Shown piece by piece: positions 29,655 to 38,012 of a DNA stretch of 64,000 bases. The position numbers and the translations under genes are program-made. The notes beneath the pieces are model-generated. The model saw only the letters and a program-made list of their open reading frames with translations, was not told where the DNA came from and did not search any database. Every line of letters starts with the position of its first letter. Position 1 is the first letter of the stretch. Source of the DNA: an uncultured Caulobacterales bacterium (GTDB lineage Bacteria; Pseudomonadota; Alphaproteobacteria; Caulobacterales; Maricaulaceae); the NCBI GenBank assembly GCA_938003545.1, contig CALKXY010000014.1, positions 156,584 to 220,583 of the forward strand, given 5' to 3'.

Positions 29655-30788
29655 CTAGGACCGCGTATTGATAAGCGGTGTAATGTCGACGAGTTCAAGG
29701 TCGTAAGCGTCTAGTCCAATAATTTTTGGCATCACATTTGTAATGAGGCGCATTTTACGCACCCCTTGATGGGACAACATTTGCGCCCCAACACCATATT
29801 CGCGGACAGTTTGTTCTTTGCGGTTCACAGTCGATTTATGCGCGCCAAGGCGCTCCAACAGGGAATCGATGGAACCTTCACGGATCAAGATCAGCACGGA
29901 ATGCCCATCATGCGCCGCAAGTTGCTTCATCGCATCCCAGATAAGGCCAGATCGCGGGCTCTCCTCCGACAGGATATCACCTGCGAAGTCAATTTTGTGA
30001 ACACGCACGAGGCTCGACTTACCAGCGACGGCTTCCCCTTTAGAGAGCGCAACATGTTCTTTTCCGTCTAGGAAGTTACGATAGACGTGGATTTTAAAAT
30101 TATCCCCATTCTGGCTGCGGAAATCACTACTAGCGACATGACGGATGAAATGATCTTTTTGCAGGCGATAGGCGACGAGATCTTCAATCGTCCCGATATT
30201 CATGTCATGTAATTTCGCAAATTCGATCAAGTCAGGTAAACGCGCCATTGTCCCGTCATCATTCATAATTTCGCAGATGACGGCAGAAGGATTGAGGCCA
30301 GCCATACGTGAAATATCAACAGAGGCCTCTGTGTGTCCCGTCCGCACCAAGACGCCGCCATCCTTGGCGATCAATGGGAACATGTGACCCGGCGTGACAA
30401 TATCATCTGCACGGCTGTCTGAATCAATTGCAACTTGAATCGTGAGCGCACGATCCGCGGCACTAATACCAGTCGTGACTCCTTCGCGCGCCTCAATAGA
30501 CTGCGTGAAAGCCGTTTCAAAACGCGACCCATTGTTCTTATTTTGCGGCTCCAACCCAAGAGCTTCGGCGCGGGCGGCTTCCAAGGACAGGCAAATCAAG
30601 CCGCGACCATATTTCGCCATGAAATTCACAGCATCAGGTGTTGCGAATTGCGCAGGTATAATCAGGTCCCCTTCATTCTCACGATCTTCTGCATCGACAA
30701 GAATATACATGCGACCATTACGGGCGTCGTCGATGATTTGTTCTGGTGTCGCCAAAACATAAGTGTCGTCAGATGCAGTTGTTGTCAT
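29655..30788 (-). CDS. ribB: RibBA-type protein: DHBP synthase with degenerate GTP cyclohydrolase II domain
   Basis: Residues 1-200 are 3,4-dihydroxy-2-butanone-4-phosphate synthase: ILVDAEDRENEGDLIIPAQFA, GLICLSLEAARAEALGL, and GHMFPLIAKDGGVLVRTGHTEASVDIS hold the metal and substrate residues. Residues 200-377 align with GTP cyclohydrolase II but lack the C-X10-C-X-C zinc site and the QEGRNIGL-like loop (the region reads FAGDILSEESPRSGL and REGSIDSLLERLG). So only the RibB activity is supported. A GTG at 30815, two bases after ribE, would add nine residues. Such degenerate fusions (RibBX) are known in alphaproteobacteria. Confidence 0.9.
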   Translation of the reverse strand: MTTTASDDTYVLATPEQIIDDARNGRMYILVDAEDRENEGDLIIPAQFATPDAVNFMAKYGRGLICLSLEAARAEALGLEPQNKNNGSRFETAFTQSIEAREGVTTGISAADRALTIQVAIDSDSRADDIVTPGHMFPLIAKDGGVLVRTGHTEASVDISRMAGLNPSAVICEIMNDDGTMARLPDLIEFAKLHDMNIGTIEDLVAYRLQKDHFIRHVASSDFRSQNGDNFKIHVYRNFLDGKEHVALSKGEAVAGKSSLVRVHKIDFAGDILSEESPRSGLIWDAMKQLAAHDGHSVLILIREGSIDSLLERLGAHKSTVNRKEQTVREYGVGAQMLSHQGVRKMRLITNVMPKIIGLDAYDLELVDITPLINTRS

Positions 30789-30817
30789 ATCGGTCAAAAC
30801 GTTTTTCCTATGCACGC

Positions 30818-31450
30818 TTACGCGCTGTGGTCCTTCATGTGACCCAAGTATCGCGCGACATAGCGGGCGATCAGGTCAATTTCCAGATTTACTTCGTCTC
30901 CGGGCTGTAATCCACCCAGTGTTGTCGCAGTTGCGGTATGCGGAATGATATTTACCGAAAAGGTTGAACCTTTAACAGCATTGACCGTCAGCGAGACACC
31001 CTCAATTGTAATCGACCCTTTAGGCGCAATACCAAAAGCAATACCATCAGGCGCCGTGAAGTCGAGTTTAAGGGATCCTGCGATTTCTTCTCGCGCGGTC
31101 AATGTGCCAACACCGTCAACATGACCTGTCACAAGATGCCCGCCCAGTTCATCTGCGCCTGTAAGCGCGCGTTCGAGGTTTATCTTTTGCCCAACCTTCC
31201 AGTCGCTCATCGTTGTTTTATCGAGGCTCTCGTCGGAAACTTCAAAGGCGTACCAGCCTTTCCCGTCAGCCGTTTGGCCCTTTTCAATGACTGTCATACA
31301 GGCGCCAGCATGCGAAATGGACGCACCAATATCGATGGTTGTGGTGTCATAGACGCACTCGACTTCCATGCGCGTATCACCCCATTCGCCACCTGTACCA
31401 CGCGTGATCGCGCGTACTGTGCCAATATCTGTAATAATCCCTGTAAACAT
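30818..31450 (-). CDS. ribE: Riboflavin synthase subunit alpha
   Basis: Dismutates two lumazine molecules to riboflavin. The two lumazine-binding repeats are seen at MFTGIITDIGTVRAI and, in the second half, GHLVTGHVDGVGTLTA, with SLTVNAVKGSTFSVNIIPHTATATTLG near the end. The ATG overlaps the ribD stop by one base (TGATG). Length 210 is normal. Confidence 0.94.
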   Translation of the reverse strand: MFTGIITDIGTVRAITRGTGGEWGDTRMEVECVYDTTTIDIGASISHAGACMTVIEKGQTADGKGWYAFEVSDESLDKTTMSDWKVGQKINLERALTGADELGGHLVTGHVDGVGTLTAREEIAGSLKLDFTAPDGIAFGIAPKGSITIEGVSLTVNAVKGSTFSVNIIPHTATATTLGGLQPGDEVNLEIDLIARYVARYLGHMKDHSA

Positions 31451-32115
31451 CAATCAACTCGTTCGTAAATTTCGTGAAGGTCATGCCCGACCTCATTGAC
31501 CTTCATACGTTGCAACCGCACGGCTTGGTCCATATTTGTTAGGCTTAATGCGCCAACGCAATCACGGCCATCACCGCCCAACAGCACAGGTGCGCGGTAC
31601 CAGTGGAGTGTATCGTAAAGCCCTGCCTGAATGAAACTGGCAATCAAGGTGCCCCCGCCCTCTACCAGCAGAGATCGAATACCGCCCTCGCCCATGAGGG
31701 TAACCGCTTCTTTTAGGCTCAATCCATTCTGGTCGCTGACTGCGTGTAGGATTACACCTTTATCCCTCAACGCGCTCGCTTTGGCATCACTGCCAGCTCT
31801 CGTGAAAACCCAAGTCGGTGTGTCTCTGGCGGTTTCGACAAGATGAGAGCCAAGGTCCAACCGCAACGTGCTATCAAAGACCACGCGCACAGGGTCAGCG
31901 CGCCCCGGCACCCGTGTTGTCAGCCGCGGATTGTCAATCTCTGCCGTATTCGCGCCCACGGCTATTGCATCATTATCGGCGCGCAAATGCCGCCCATGCG
32001 CCCGCGCTGTTTCGGATGTCACCCATTGTGAGTCCCCATTTGCGAGAGCGATTTTACCGTCAAGCGATGTCGCCAGTTTCAAAGTGATCTTTGGCCTTTG
32101 ATTAGCAACGAGCAA
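31450..32115 (-). CDS. ribD: RibD reductase domain, deaminase domain absent
   Basis: The protein corresponds only to the C-terminal half of RibD, the NADPH-dependent 5-amino-6-(5-phosphoribosylamino)uracil reductase: ITLKLATSLDGKIALANGDSQWVTS, RADNDAIAVGANTAEIDNPRLTTR and LLVEGGGTLIASFIQAGLYD. The HAE zinc deaminase half is missing, and no space for it exists because nrdR ends 2 bp upstream. The start is a TTG, preceded by GAGGACGAG. Normal RibD has about 360 residues; this has 221. The deaminase must be encoded elsewhere or replaced. Overlap with ribE shows it is a live member of the operon. Confidence 0.85.
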   Translation of the reverse strand: MLVANQRPKITLKLATSLDGKIALANGDSQWVTSETARAHGRHLRADNDAIAVGANTAEIDNPRLTTRVPGRADPVRVVFDSTLRLDLGSHLVETARDTPTWVFTRAGSDAKASALRDKGVILHAVSDQNGLSLKEAVTLMGEGGIRSLLVEGGGTLIASFIQAGLYDTLHWYRAPVLLGGDGRDCVGALSLTNMDQAVRLQRMKVNEVGHDLHEIYERVD

Positions 32116-32117
32116 AA

Positions 32118-32582
32118 CTACTCGTCCTCGCCTGAGAGTTTTTCATCTTGGATGAACGCGCCAAAATCTTCGGTTTCACGAAAGTCTTTATAAACAGAGG
32201 CGTAGCGGACATAAGCAATCTTATCCAGATTGGATAAGCCTTCCATAACCAACTCGCCGATGCGGTCAGATGTGATGTCAGATGTGCCGCCCGCTTCGAG
32301 TTGGCGCACGACGCCAGAAATCATTTGTTCAATCCGTTCTGGCTCGACGGGGCGTTTCTGCAAAGCAATCAGAACGGAGCGCGCGAGTTTATCTCGGTCA
32401 AAAGGTGTACGGCGGCCTGATTTTTTGACCACCATCAGCTCACGCAATTGAACGCGTTCAAATGTAGTAAACCGTCCCGCGCATTTCCCGCATTGACGAC
32501 GACGACGCACAGCCGTGTTATCTTCCGCTTGACGGGAGTCTTTGACTTGTGTGTCTTCAGATGAACAAAATGGGCAGCGCAT
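32118..32582 (-). CDS. nrdR: Transcriptional repressor NrdR
   Basis: NrdR represses ribonucleotide reductase operons when dATP is high. The zinc ribbon uses Cys3, Cys6, Cys31 and Cys34 ([20 protein letters not shown]). The ATP-cone follows: [29 protein letters not shown] and [24 protein letters not shown]. It is the first gene of the rib operon, as usual. Confidence 0.96.
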   Translation of the reverse strand: MRCPFCSSEDTQVKDSRQAEDNTAVRRRRQCGKCAGRFTTFERVQLRELMVVKKSGRRTPFDRDKLARSVLIALQKRPVEPERIEQMISGVVRQLEAGGTSDITSDRIGELVMEGLSNLDKIAYVRYASVYKDFRETEDFGAFIQDEKLSGEDE

Positions 32583-32648
32583 TGCGGAGATATAGAAGGT
32601 CTATGGATAAAAGACCAACCCAAATACACTGTATAACGAGGGTAGACC

Positions 32649-32996
32649 CTAGGCCTCTAACGCAAGCGCAGCCTCCCAACCGTCATAGTCTCCGGAAAAA
32701 GACTCCGCCAACTTACGAATTGTCGACAAACGTTCGCCAATATCACTTTCTATCAACGTTCCATCATGATGTGCGCGTACAACAAAGCCCGTATCGCCTG
32801 CATCCGCATTGGGTTGACCAATGGCGACATCGTGAAACCCCTCCGCAAAAAGAGCTTTCGCGAAGGCCCTAGCGTTATCCTCGTTTTCACCCATGAAGTA
32901 GGTGTAATGGATGACGTCGCGGATGGCCGTCTTGTCGTCGCCATGCCCCGCTATCGCCTTTAGCGTTTCAACATCCATTGGCTCAAGCAAGGTCAT
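32649..32996 (-). CDS. RraB-family ribonuclease E inhibitor-like protein
   Basis: The 115-residue protein matches the RraB fold (regulator of RNase E): IHYTYFMGENEDNARAFAKALFAEGFHDVAI and the end LAESFSGDYDGWEAAL, where the GDYDGWE motif is characteristic. In gammaproteobacteria RraB binds RNase E and changes degradosome make-up; the role in alphaproteobacteria is not established. Upstream glyA ends 51 bp away. Confidence 0.78.
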   Translation of the reverse strand: MTLLEPMDVETLKAIAGHGDDKTAIRDVIHYTYFMGENEDNARAFAKALFAEGFHDVAIGQPNADAGDTGFVVRAHHDGTLIESDIGERLSTIRKLAESFSGDYDGWEAALALEA

Positions 32997-33047
32997 TTCA
33001 CCACACTCATCTATTTGGCTTGGTCGTTAAGAAACCTTACGCTCAAT

Positions 33048-34352
33048 TTACTCCGCATAAATTGGGAAACGTGACGTCAGCGCGATAACACGCTCTTTCA
33101 CGCTCGCTTCGACCTCAGGATTACCTTCTGGATTCTCGGCTAGAGCATCGAGGACTTCGACCATCAATTGTCCGATTTCACGGAATTCTGCTGGGCCAAA
33201 GCCGCGTGTTGTGCCCGCTGGGGAGCCGACACGAATACCTGATGTGATGGTGAACTTCTCTTTATCGAACGGAATACCGTTCTTGTTGCAGGTGATATAA
33301 GCCCGCCCAAGCGCATGTTCCGCCGCATTCCCCTTCACGCCCTTTGGCGAGAGATCAATGAGCGCCAAATGCGTGTCTGTTCCGCCAGATACAACAGCAT
33401 ATCCGCCCTCAACCATAGCGGACGCCATGGCTTGGCAATTGTCGATAACCCGTTGGGAATAGGCTTTAAATTCAGGTTTAAGCGCATCACCAAAGGCAAC
33501 AGCTTTACCTGCGATAACATGCATGAGCGGTCCGCCCTGCAAGCCAGGGAAAATCGCCGAGTTAAATTTACGCGCTAGCTTTTTATCATCCGTCAGGATC
33601 ATGCCGCCGCGCGGTCCACGCAATGTCTTATGCGTCGTAGTTGTCGCAACATGCGCATGTGGGAATGGGGACGGATGTGTTCCGCCAGCTACAAGGCCAG
33701 CAATATGCGCCATATCCACGTGAAGATATGCGCCAACCATGTCAGCAATCTCGCGGAAGCGTTTGAAATCGATCTGTCTTGGGTAAGCAGAGCCACCACA
33801 TATGATGAGCTTCGGCTTGTGCTCTTTCGCAAGAGCTTCGACATTATCATAGTCAATCAGATGCGTGTCTTCGAGCACGCCATATGTCACAGCGTTGAAC
33901 CATTTACCTGACATGTTCGGCGGCGCGCCATGTGTCAGATGCCCGCCAGATGCGAGGTCCATGCCGAGGATTGTATCGCCCGGCTGAAGCAGCGCAAGGA
34001 AGACGCCTTGGTTGGCTTGTGACCCAGAGTTCGGCTGCACGTTCGCATAACCGACATTGAAGAGCTTACAAGCCCGCTCAATCGCGAGATTTTCCGCGAC
34101 ATCAACATGCTCGCACCCGCCATAATAGCGTTTGCCAGGATAACCTTCGGCATATTTATTCGTAAGAACAGACCCTTGTGCTTCGAGGACCGCCTTGGAG
34201 ACAATGTTCTCGGACGCAATCAACTCGATTTCATGCTGCTGACGATGCAGCTCGTCTTGCATACTCGCAAAAAGCTCGGGATCACGATCCGCAAGGCTCT
34301 GCGTGAAATAGTCAGCCAAATGGGCGACGCCTTGGTCATTAGCAGCAGTCAT
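33048..34352 (-). CDS. glyA: Serine hydroxymethyltransferase
   Basis: PLP enzyme that makes glycine and methylene-THF from serine. The PLP lysine is in [55 protein letters not shown] is the folate-type N-terminal signature. Length 434 is normal. It lies 82 bp downstream of hemA in the same direction; its product glycine is a substrate of HemA, which makes the neighbourhood meaningful. Confidence 0.97.
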   Translation of the reverse strand: MTAANDQGVAHLADYFTQSLADRDPELFASMQDELHRQQHEIELIASENIVSKAVLEAQGSVLTNKYAEGYPGKRYYGGCEHVDVAENLAIERACKLFNVGYANVQPNSGSQANQGVFLALLQPGDTILGMDLASGGHLTHGAPPNMSGKWFNAVTYGVLEDTHLIDYDNVEALAKEHKPKLIICGGSAYPRQIDFKRFREIADMVGAYLHVDMAHIAGLVAGGTHPSPFPHAHVATTTTHKTLRGPRGGMILTDDKKLARKFNSAIFPGLQGGPLMHVIAGKAVAFGDALKPEFKAYSQRVIDNCQAMASAMVEGGYAVVSGGTDTHLALIDLSPKGVKGNAAEHALGRAYITCNKNGIPFDKEKFTITSGIRVGSPAGTTRGFGPAEFREIGQLMVEVLDALAENPEGNPEVEASVKERVIALTSRFPIYAE

Positions 34353-34434
34353 GGGTAGGCTCCGTGTTCAATACGGGTGGGCGTTATAAAATCTTGGTCT
34401 TACCCGCAATGGGTCATGCGGTAGCGGTTGAGGA

Positions 34435-35670
34435 TTAAGCGACTTTTTCGCGCTTTAATCCGTATTCCGCCCAAACAGTGCTGAGTGCGACCATTAATTC
34501 ATCCATCATAACATCACTATGAAAGGGGCTAGGCGTGAAACGAAGGCGTTCTGTGCCGCGCGGGACCGTTGGGTAATTGATCGCTTGAGCGTAAATTCCG
34601 TAATCTTCAATCAATGTGTCAGAAATCGCTTGGCATTTAACCGGATCACCGACCATCAAAGGAACAATATGTGTCTCGCCATCAATGAAATTATAGCCGC
34701 CTTCGCGTAGACGTGATTTCAGCTCATTTGCGCGTTCTTGATGTTGAACGCGTTTTTCAGGCGTTTGTTTCAGAACTTTCACAGAGCGCAGCGCACCCGC
34801 CGCTGTGGAAGGCGGAATAGAGGTCGTGAAGATAAAACCCGACGCCATAGAGCGTACGGCGTCGATCACGATAGAATCCGCCGCAATATATCCGCCGACC
34901 ATACCGTAAGCCTTTGCCAATGTGCCTTGGATAATGTCGATACGGTCCATGAGACCGCGTTCTTCGGCAACGCCGCCGCCGTGTGGTCCATACATGCCAA
35001 CCGCATGGACTTCGTCGATATAAGTTAGCGCGCCATATTTATCGGCCAGATCGCAAATCTCTTTAATCGGCGCGATGTCAGCATCCATGGAATAGACGGA
35101 CTCAAAGGCGATCAATTTAGGTTGATCCGCTGGGATTTCTTTCAATTTGGCTTCTAAATCAGTCAAATTATTATGTTTGAATATCTTCTTCTCGCAACGC
35201 GCTCTCTGGATACCAGAAATCATCGACGCATGGTTCATTTCATCCGACAGAATCACCAAGCCAGGCAAAATTTTGCTCATCACGCCTAATGTCGCTTCAT
35301 TTGCGACATAACCAGATGTGAGGACGAGCGACGAGGATTTCCCGTGCAGATCAGCTAATTCACGTTCCAACTGAACATGATAACGCGTCGTACCAGAAAT
35401 GTTGCGCGTGCCTCCTGACCCTGTGCCAGCTGCATCAACAGCAGATTTCACGGCCTCAACGACGCAAGGATTTTGGCCCATGCCGAGGTAATCATTAGAG
35501 CACCAAACTGTTATATCTTGCTGGGAATTATCATCCTTGAACCACGTAGCACGAGGAAAAGCGCCCGCTTTGCGGCGAATGTCGCGGAAGATACGGTAAC
35601 GTCCTTCTTCGCGGACATTATCCACGGCTGCTTCGAATGCAGCGCGGTAATTGACGGTGTTGCGTTCCAT
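34435..35670 (-). CDS. hemA: 5-aminolevulinate synthase
   Basis: Condenses glycine with succinyl-CoA (Shemin pathway), the first step of tetrapyrrole synthesis in alphaproteobacteria. [38 protein letters not shown] and [22 protein letters not shown] are diagnostic. The PLP lysine is in [16 protein letters not shown]. Length 411 is normal. It is divergent from hemB, the next step of the pathway, with a shared 128-bp promoter region. Confidence 0.96.
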   Translation of the reverse strand: MERNTVNYRAAFEAAVDNVREEGRYRIFRDIRRKAGAFPRATWFKDDNSQQDITVWCSNDYLGMGQNPCVVEAVKSAVDAAGTGSGGTRNISGTTRYHVQLERELADLHGKSSSLVLTSGYVANEATLGVMSKILPGLVILSDEMNHASMISGIQRARCEKKIFKHNNLTDLEAKLKEIPADQPKLIAFESVYSMDADIAPIKEICDLADKYGALTYIDEVHAVGMYGPHGGGVAEERGLMDRIDIIQGTLAKAYGMVGGYIAADSIVIDAVRSMASGFIFTTSIPPSTAAGALRSVKVLKQTPEKRVQHQERANELKSRLREGGYNFIDGETHIVPLMVGDPVKCQAISDTLIEDYGIYAQAINYPTVPRGTERLRFTPSPFHSDVMMDELMVALSTVWAEYGLKREKVA

Positions 35671-35714
35671 GCCCAGTCCCTATTCGACCCAATTTGGTCT
35701 TATTTGACAGGGGT

Positions 35715-35743
35715 CATATATACCCAGAGACTTGGTTTTCCAA
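35715..35743 (-). promoter_or_regulatory. Possible hemA promoter
   Basis: On the minus strand TTGGAA and TATATG are 17 bp apart, about 45 bp upstream of the hemA ATG. A perfect TTGACA on the plus strand at 35704-35709 points to hemB but lacks a good -10 at 17 bp. Confidence 0.38.
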
Positions 35744-35798
35744 TGACAAAAGGGTGTGCGACGTCTATGTCGCGCAAACTGCATGAAAAGGTCCAATT

Positions 35799-36794
35799 AT
35801 GTCCGCTTACCCCCAAATGCGTTTACGCCGTTTACGACGCACAGATTGGATGCGCCGCATGATCGCAGAAACACATCTGACACCAGCAGATTTGATCCTG
35901 ACTACAATCGTTTCTGACGCAGGACCTGACCGCGTCGACATCCCTAGCTTGCCGGGTGTGCAACGTCTTTCAATCAAGGCTTTGGTCGAGCAAGCCCAAA
36001 ACGCGGCTGACCTTGGCATTCCCGCTATGGCCATTTTCCCGAATATTTCCGACTCAGATAAAACGGAAGACGCGGCAGAAGCCGCAAATCCAAAAGGCCT
36101 CGTCCCCGAAGCTGTACGCGCGATCAAAGCCGCTGTTCCAGACATCGGGGTCGTCGTCGATGTCGCGCTCGATCCCTACACGAACCACGGTCATGACGGC
36201 CTAATGGAAGGCGAAACCATTTTGAACGATCCAACGGTTGAAATGTTAGCCAAAGTCGGCGTTATGCTGGCCGATGCAGGCGCAGACATTGTAGCCCCAA
36301 GCGATATGATGGATGGCCGCATTGAGGCTGTGCGCCAAGGGTTGGATGATGCGGGTCATACTGACGTAGCAATCTTGTCTTATGCCGCGAAATTCGCGTC
36401 TGGCTTTTACGGCCCCTATCGCGACGCGATTGGGACAAGCGCAGCACTGAAAGGTGACAAACGCACCTATCAAATGAATCCTGCCAATATTGATGTAGCC
36501 CTGCGCGAAGTCGAGCTGGATTTGATCGAAGGCGCAGACATGGTGATGGTCAAACCGGGCATGCCGTATCTTGACGTGATTTCAGCGATTAAAGCCGAAT
36601 TTTCTCGGCCTACGTTCGCGTTCCAAGTCTCTGGTGAATACGCCATGATGAAGGCTGCGGGAGCCAATGGCTGGTTAGATTATGATCGCATCATGATGGA
36701 AGCACTCTTGTCATTTAAACGCGCAGGCTGTGATGGAATTTTGACCTATGCCGCGATTGAAGTCGCGGAAAGGTTGAAAAACGCGGGAGTTTAG
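35799..36794 (+). CDS. hemB: Delta-aminolevulinic acid dehydratase (porphobilinogen synthase)
   Basis: HemB joins two 5-aminolevulinate molecules into porphobilinogen. The Schiff-base lysines are in SYAAKFASGFYGPYRDAI and MVMVKPGMPYLDV. The usual zinc-cysteine cluster is replaced by VVVDVALDPYTNHGHDGLM, which indicates a Mg-dependent, zinc-free enzyme. Length 331 is normal. It is divergent from hemA, so the first two heme enzymes share one control region. Confidence 0.96.
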   Translation: MSAYPQMRLRRLRRTDWMRRMIAETHLTPADLILTTIVSDAGPDRVDIPSLPGVQRLSIKALVEQAQNAADLGIPAMAIFPNISDSDKTEDAAEAANPKGLVPEAVRAIKAAVPDIGVVVDVALDPYTNHGHDGLMEGETILNDPTVEMLAKVGVMLADAGADIVAPSDMMDGRIEAVRQGLDDAGHTDVAILSYAAKFASGFYGPYRDAIGTSAALKGDKRTYQMNPANIDVALREVELDLIEGADMVMVKPGMPYLDVISAIKAEFSRPTFAFQVSGEYAMMKAAGANGWLDYDRIMMEALLSFKRAGCDGILTYAAIEVAERLKNAGV

Positions 36795-36831
36795 GCCAGA
36801 GTATCAGCAGGTAAGACAAGGTCATAAACTT

Positions 36832-37035
36832 ATGAAGAGTTCGACAAATAGCTCCCGTCGTTTTCAGCGCGCCCTCCATATAGGGACAGGCGGCGCGGTC
36901 GGAACGCTAATTGTGTGTTTTATAATCAACGTGATGATCGCAAATTTCATCCCATCACACAGACCAATTTCATATCTTCTTGTGTTAGTGGTATTTATCA
37001 GTAGCTCTTTGAGTGCTTACTATATCAAAAAGTAA
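36832..37035 (+). CDS. Small membrane protein of unknown function
   Basis: A 67-residue product with a basic N-terminus (MKSSTNSSRRFQRALHIG) and two hydrophobic stretches (AVGTLIVCFIINVMIANFI and SYLLVLVVFISSSLSAYYI). An AAGG ten bases upstream of the ATG could be a ribosome site. It lies 37 bp after hemB and is probably expressed from the same transcript. No family recognised; it could be a chance frame. Confidence 0.5.
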   Translation: MKSSTNSSRRFQRALHIGTGGAVGTLIVCFIINVMIANFIPSHRPISYLLVLVVFISSSLSAYYIKK

Positions 37036-37066
37036 CGGGCATCGTAGTTTGCTCAGGATGAAATAG

Positions 37067-37930
37067 CTAACCCGCTGATTTTAAACGTGCCAAAAGACTT
37101 GACGTATCCCAACGCTCACCGCCCATGTCCTGAACATCAGCATAATAACCGTCGACAAGTTCCGTCACAGGCATATCCAGACCCAATGTTTTGGCCGTTT
37201 CGAGCACAATGCCCAAATCCTTACGCATCCAATCCACGGCAAAGCCAAAGTCATATTCGCCCTTGGCCATCGTCGAGGCGCGGTTGTCCATTTGCCAACT
37301 TTGCGCTGCGCCCTTGCCAATAGCGTCGACGACGTCGTCCATATCTAATCCTGCGGCTTGGGCAAAATTCACGGCTTCAGAGAGGCCTTGCAATAAACCC
37401 GCAATGCAAATCTGATTGACCATTTTCGTCAGTTGTCCCGCGCCGACAGGTCCCATTCGTTTCACCGCCTTAGCATAAGCGTCAATCACAGGCTTGGCCG
37501 CATCGAAATGTTTCGAATCACCGCCGCACATAACGGTGAGTTGCCCATTAACCGCCCCCGCTTCGCCGCCAGAAATAGGGGCGTCCACAAATCCAAGCCC
37601 TGCCGCTGCGCATAGAGCGCCAACCTCTTTTGCGCATCCATCCGAGGCCGTTGTATGATCAACCAGCACCGCGCCAGACCTCATCGCAGGCACCGCGCGC
37701 CCTGCGACATCCAACACATCAGCATCGCGTCCAACGCACATCATCACAAAATCAGCCCCAGCCACGGCATCTTCGACTGTACCGCAGGCCGTTCCGTCAT
37801 ATTCCGCGCCCCAGCGAGTCGTGACGGCGGTCGTCCGATTCCAAACGGAAACCTCGTGTCCAGCGGCCACCAAATGGCCTGCCATAGGGTAACCCATGAC
37901 GCCGAGACCCAAAAACGCCACTTTACACAT
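37067..37930 (-). CDS. 3-hydroxyisobutyrate dehydrogenase-family oxidoreductase
   Basis: A 287-residue beta-hydroxyacid dehydrogenase. The NAD(P) loop is FLGLGVMGYPMAGHL, the substrate site is DAPISGGEAGAVNGQLTVMCGG, and the catalytic lysine is in GAGQLTKMVNQ. Family members act on 3-hydroxyisobutyrate, tartronate semialdehyde, glyoxylate or succinic semialdehyde; the substrate cannot be set from sequence. It is divergent from the SLC13 carrier gene. Confidence 0.85.
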   Translation of the reverse strand: MCKVAFLGLGVMGYPMAGHLVAAGHEVSVWNRTTAVTTRWGAEYDGTACGTVEDAVAGADFVMMCVGRDADVLDVAGRAVPAMRSGAVLVDHTTASDGCAKEVGALCAAAGLGFVDAPISGGEAGAVNGQLTVMCGGDSKHFDAAKPVIDAYAKAVKRMGPVGAGQLTKMVNQICIAGLLQGLSEAVNFAQAAGLDMDDVVDAIGKGAAQSWQMDNRASTMAKGEYDFGFAVDWMRKDLGIVLETAKTLGLDMPVTELVDGYYADVQDMGGERWDTSSLLARLKSAG

Positions 37931-38012
37931 AGAATATTCCTCATTCTGTTCTTGTCTTGTCCGTCCCTATGCCTTTGAAAGACATTATGGCAAGTCTGTT
38001 CCCCCACGACTC

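Noticed and set aside
28686..32700. FMN riboswitch for the rib operon
   Set aside because: Overlapping and closely spaced genes leave no room and no RFN-like conserved blocks were seen upstream of nrdR.
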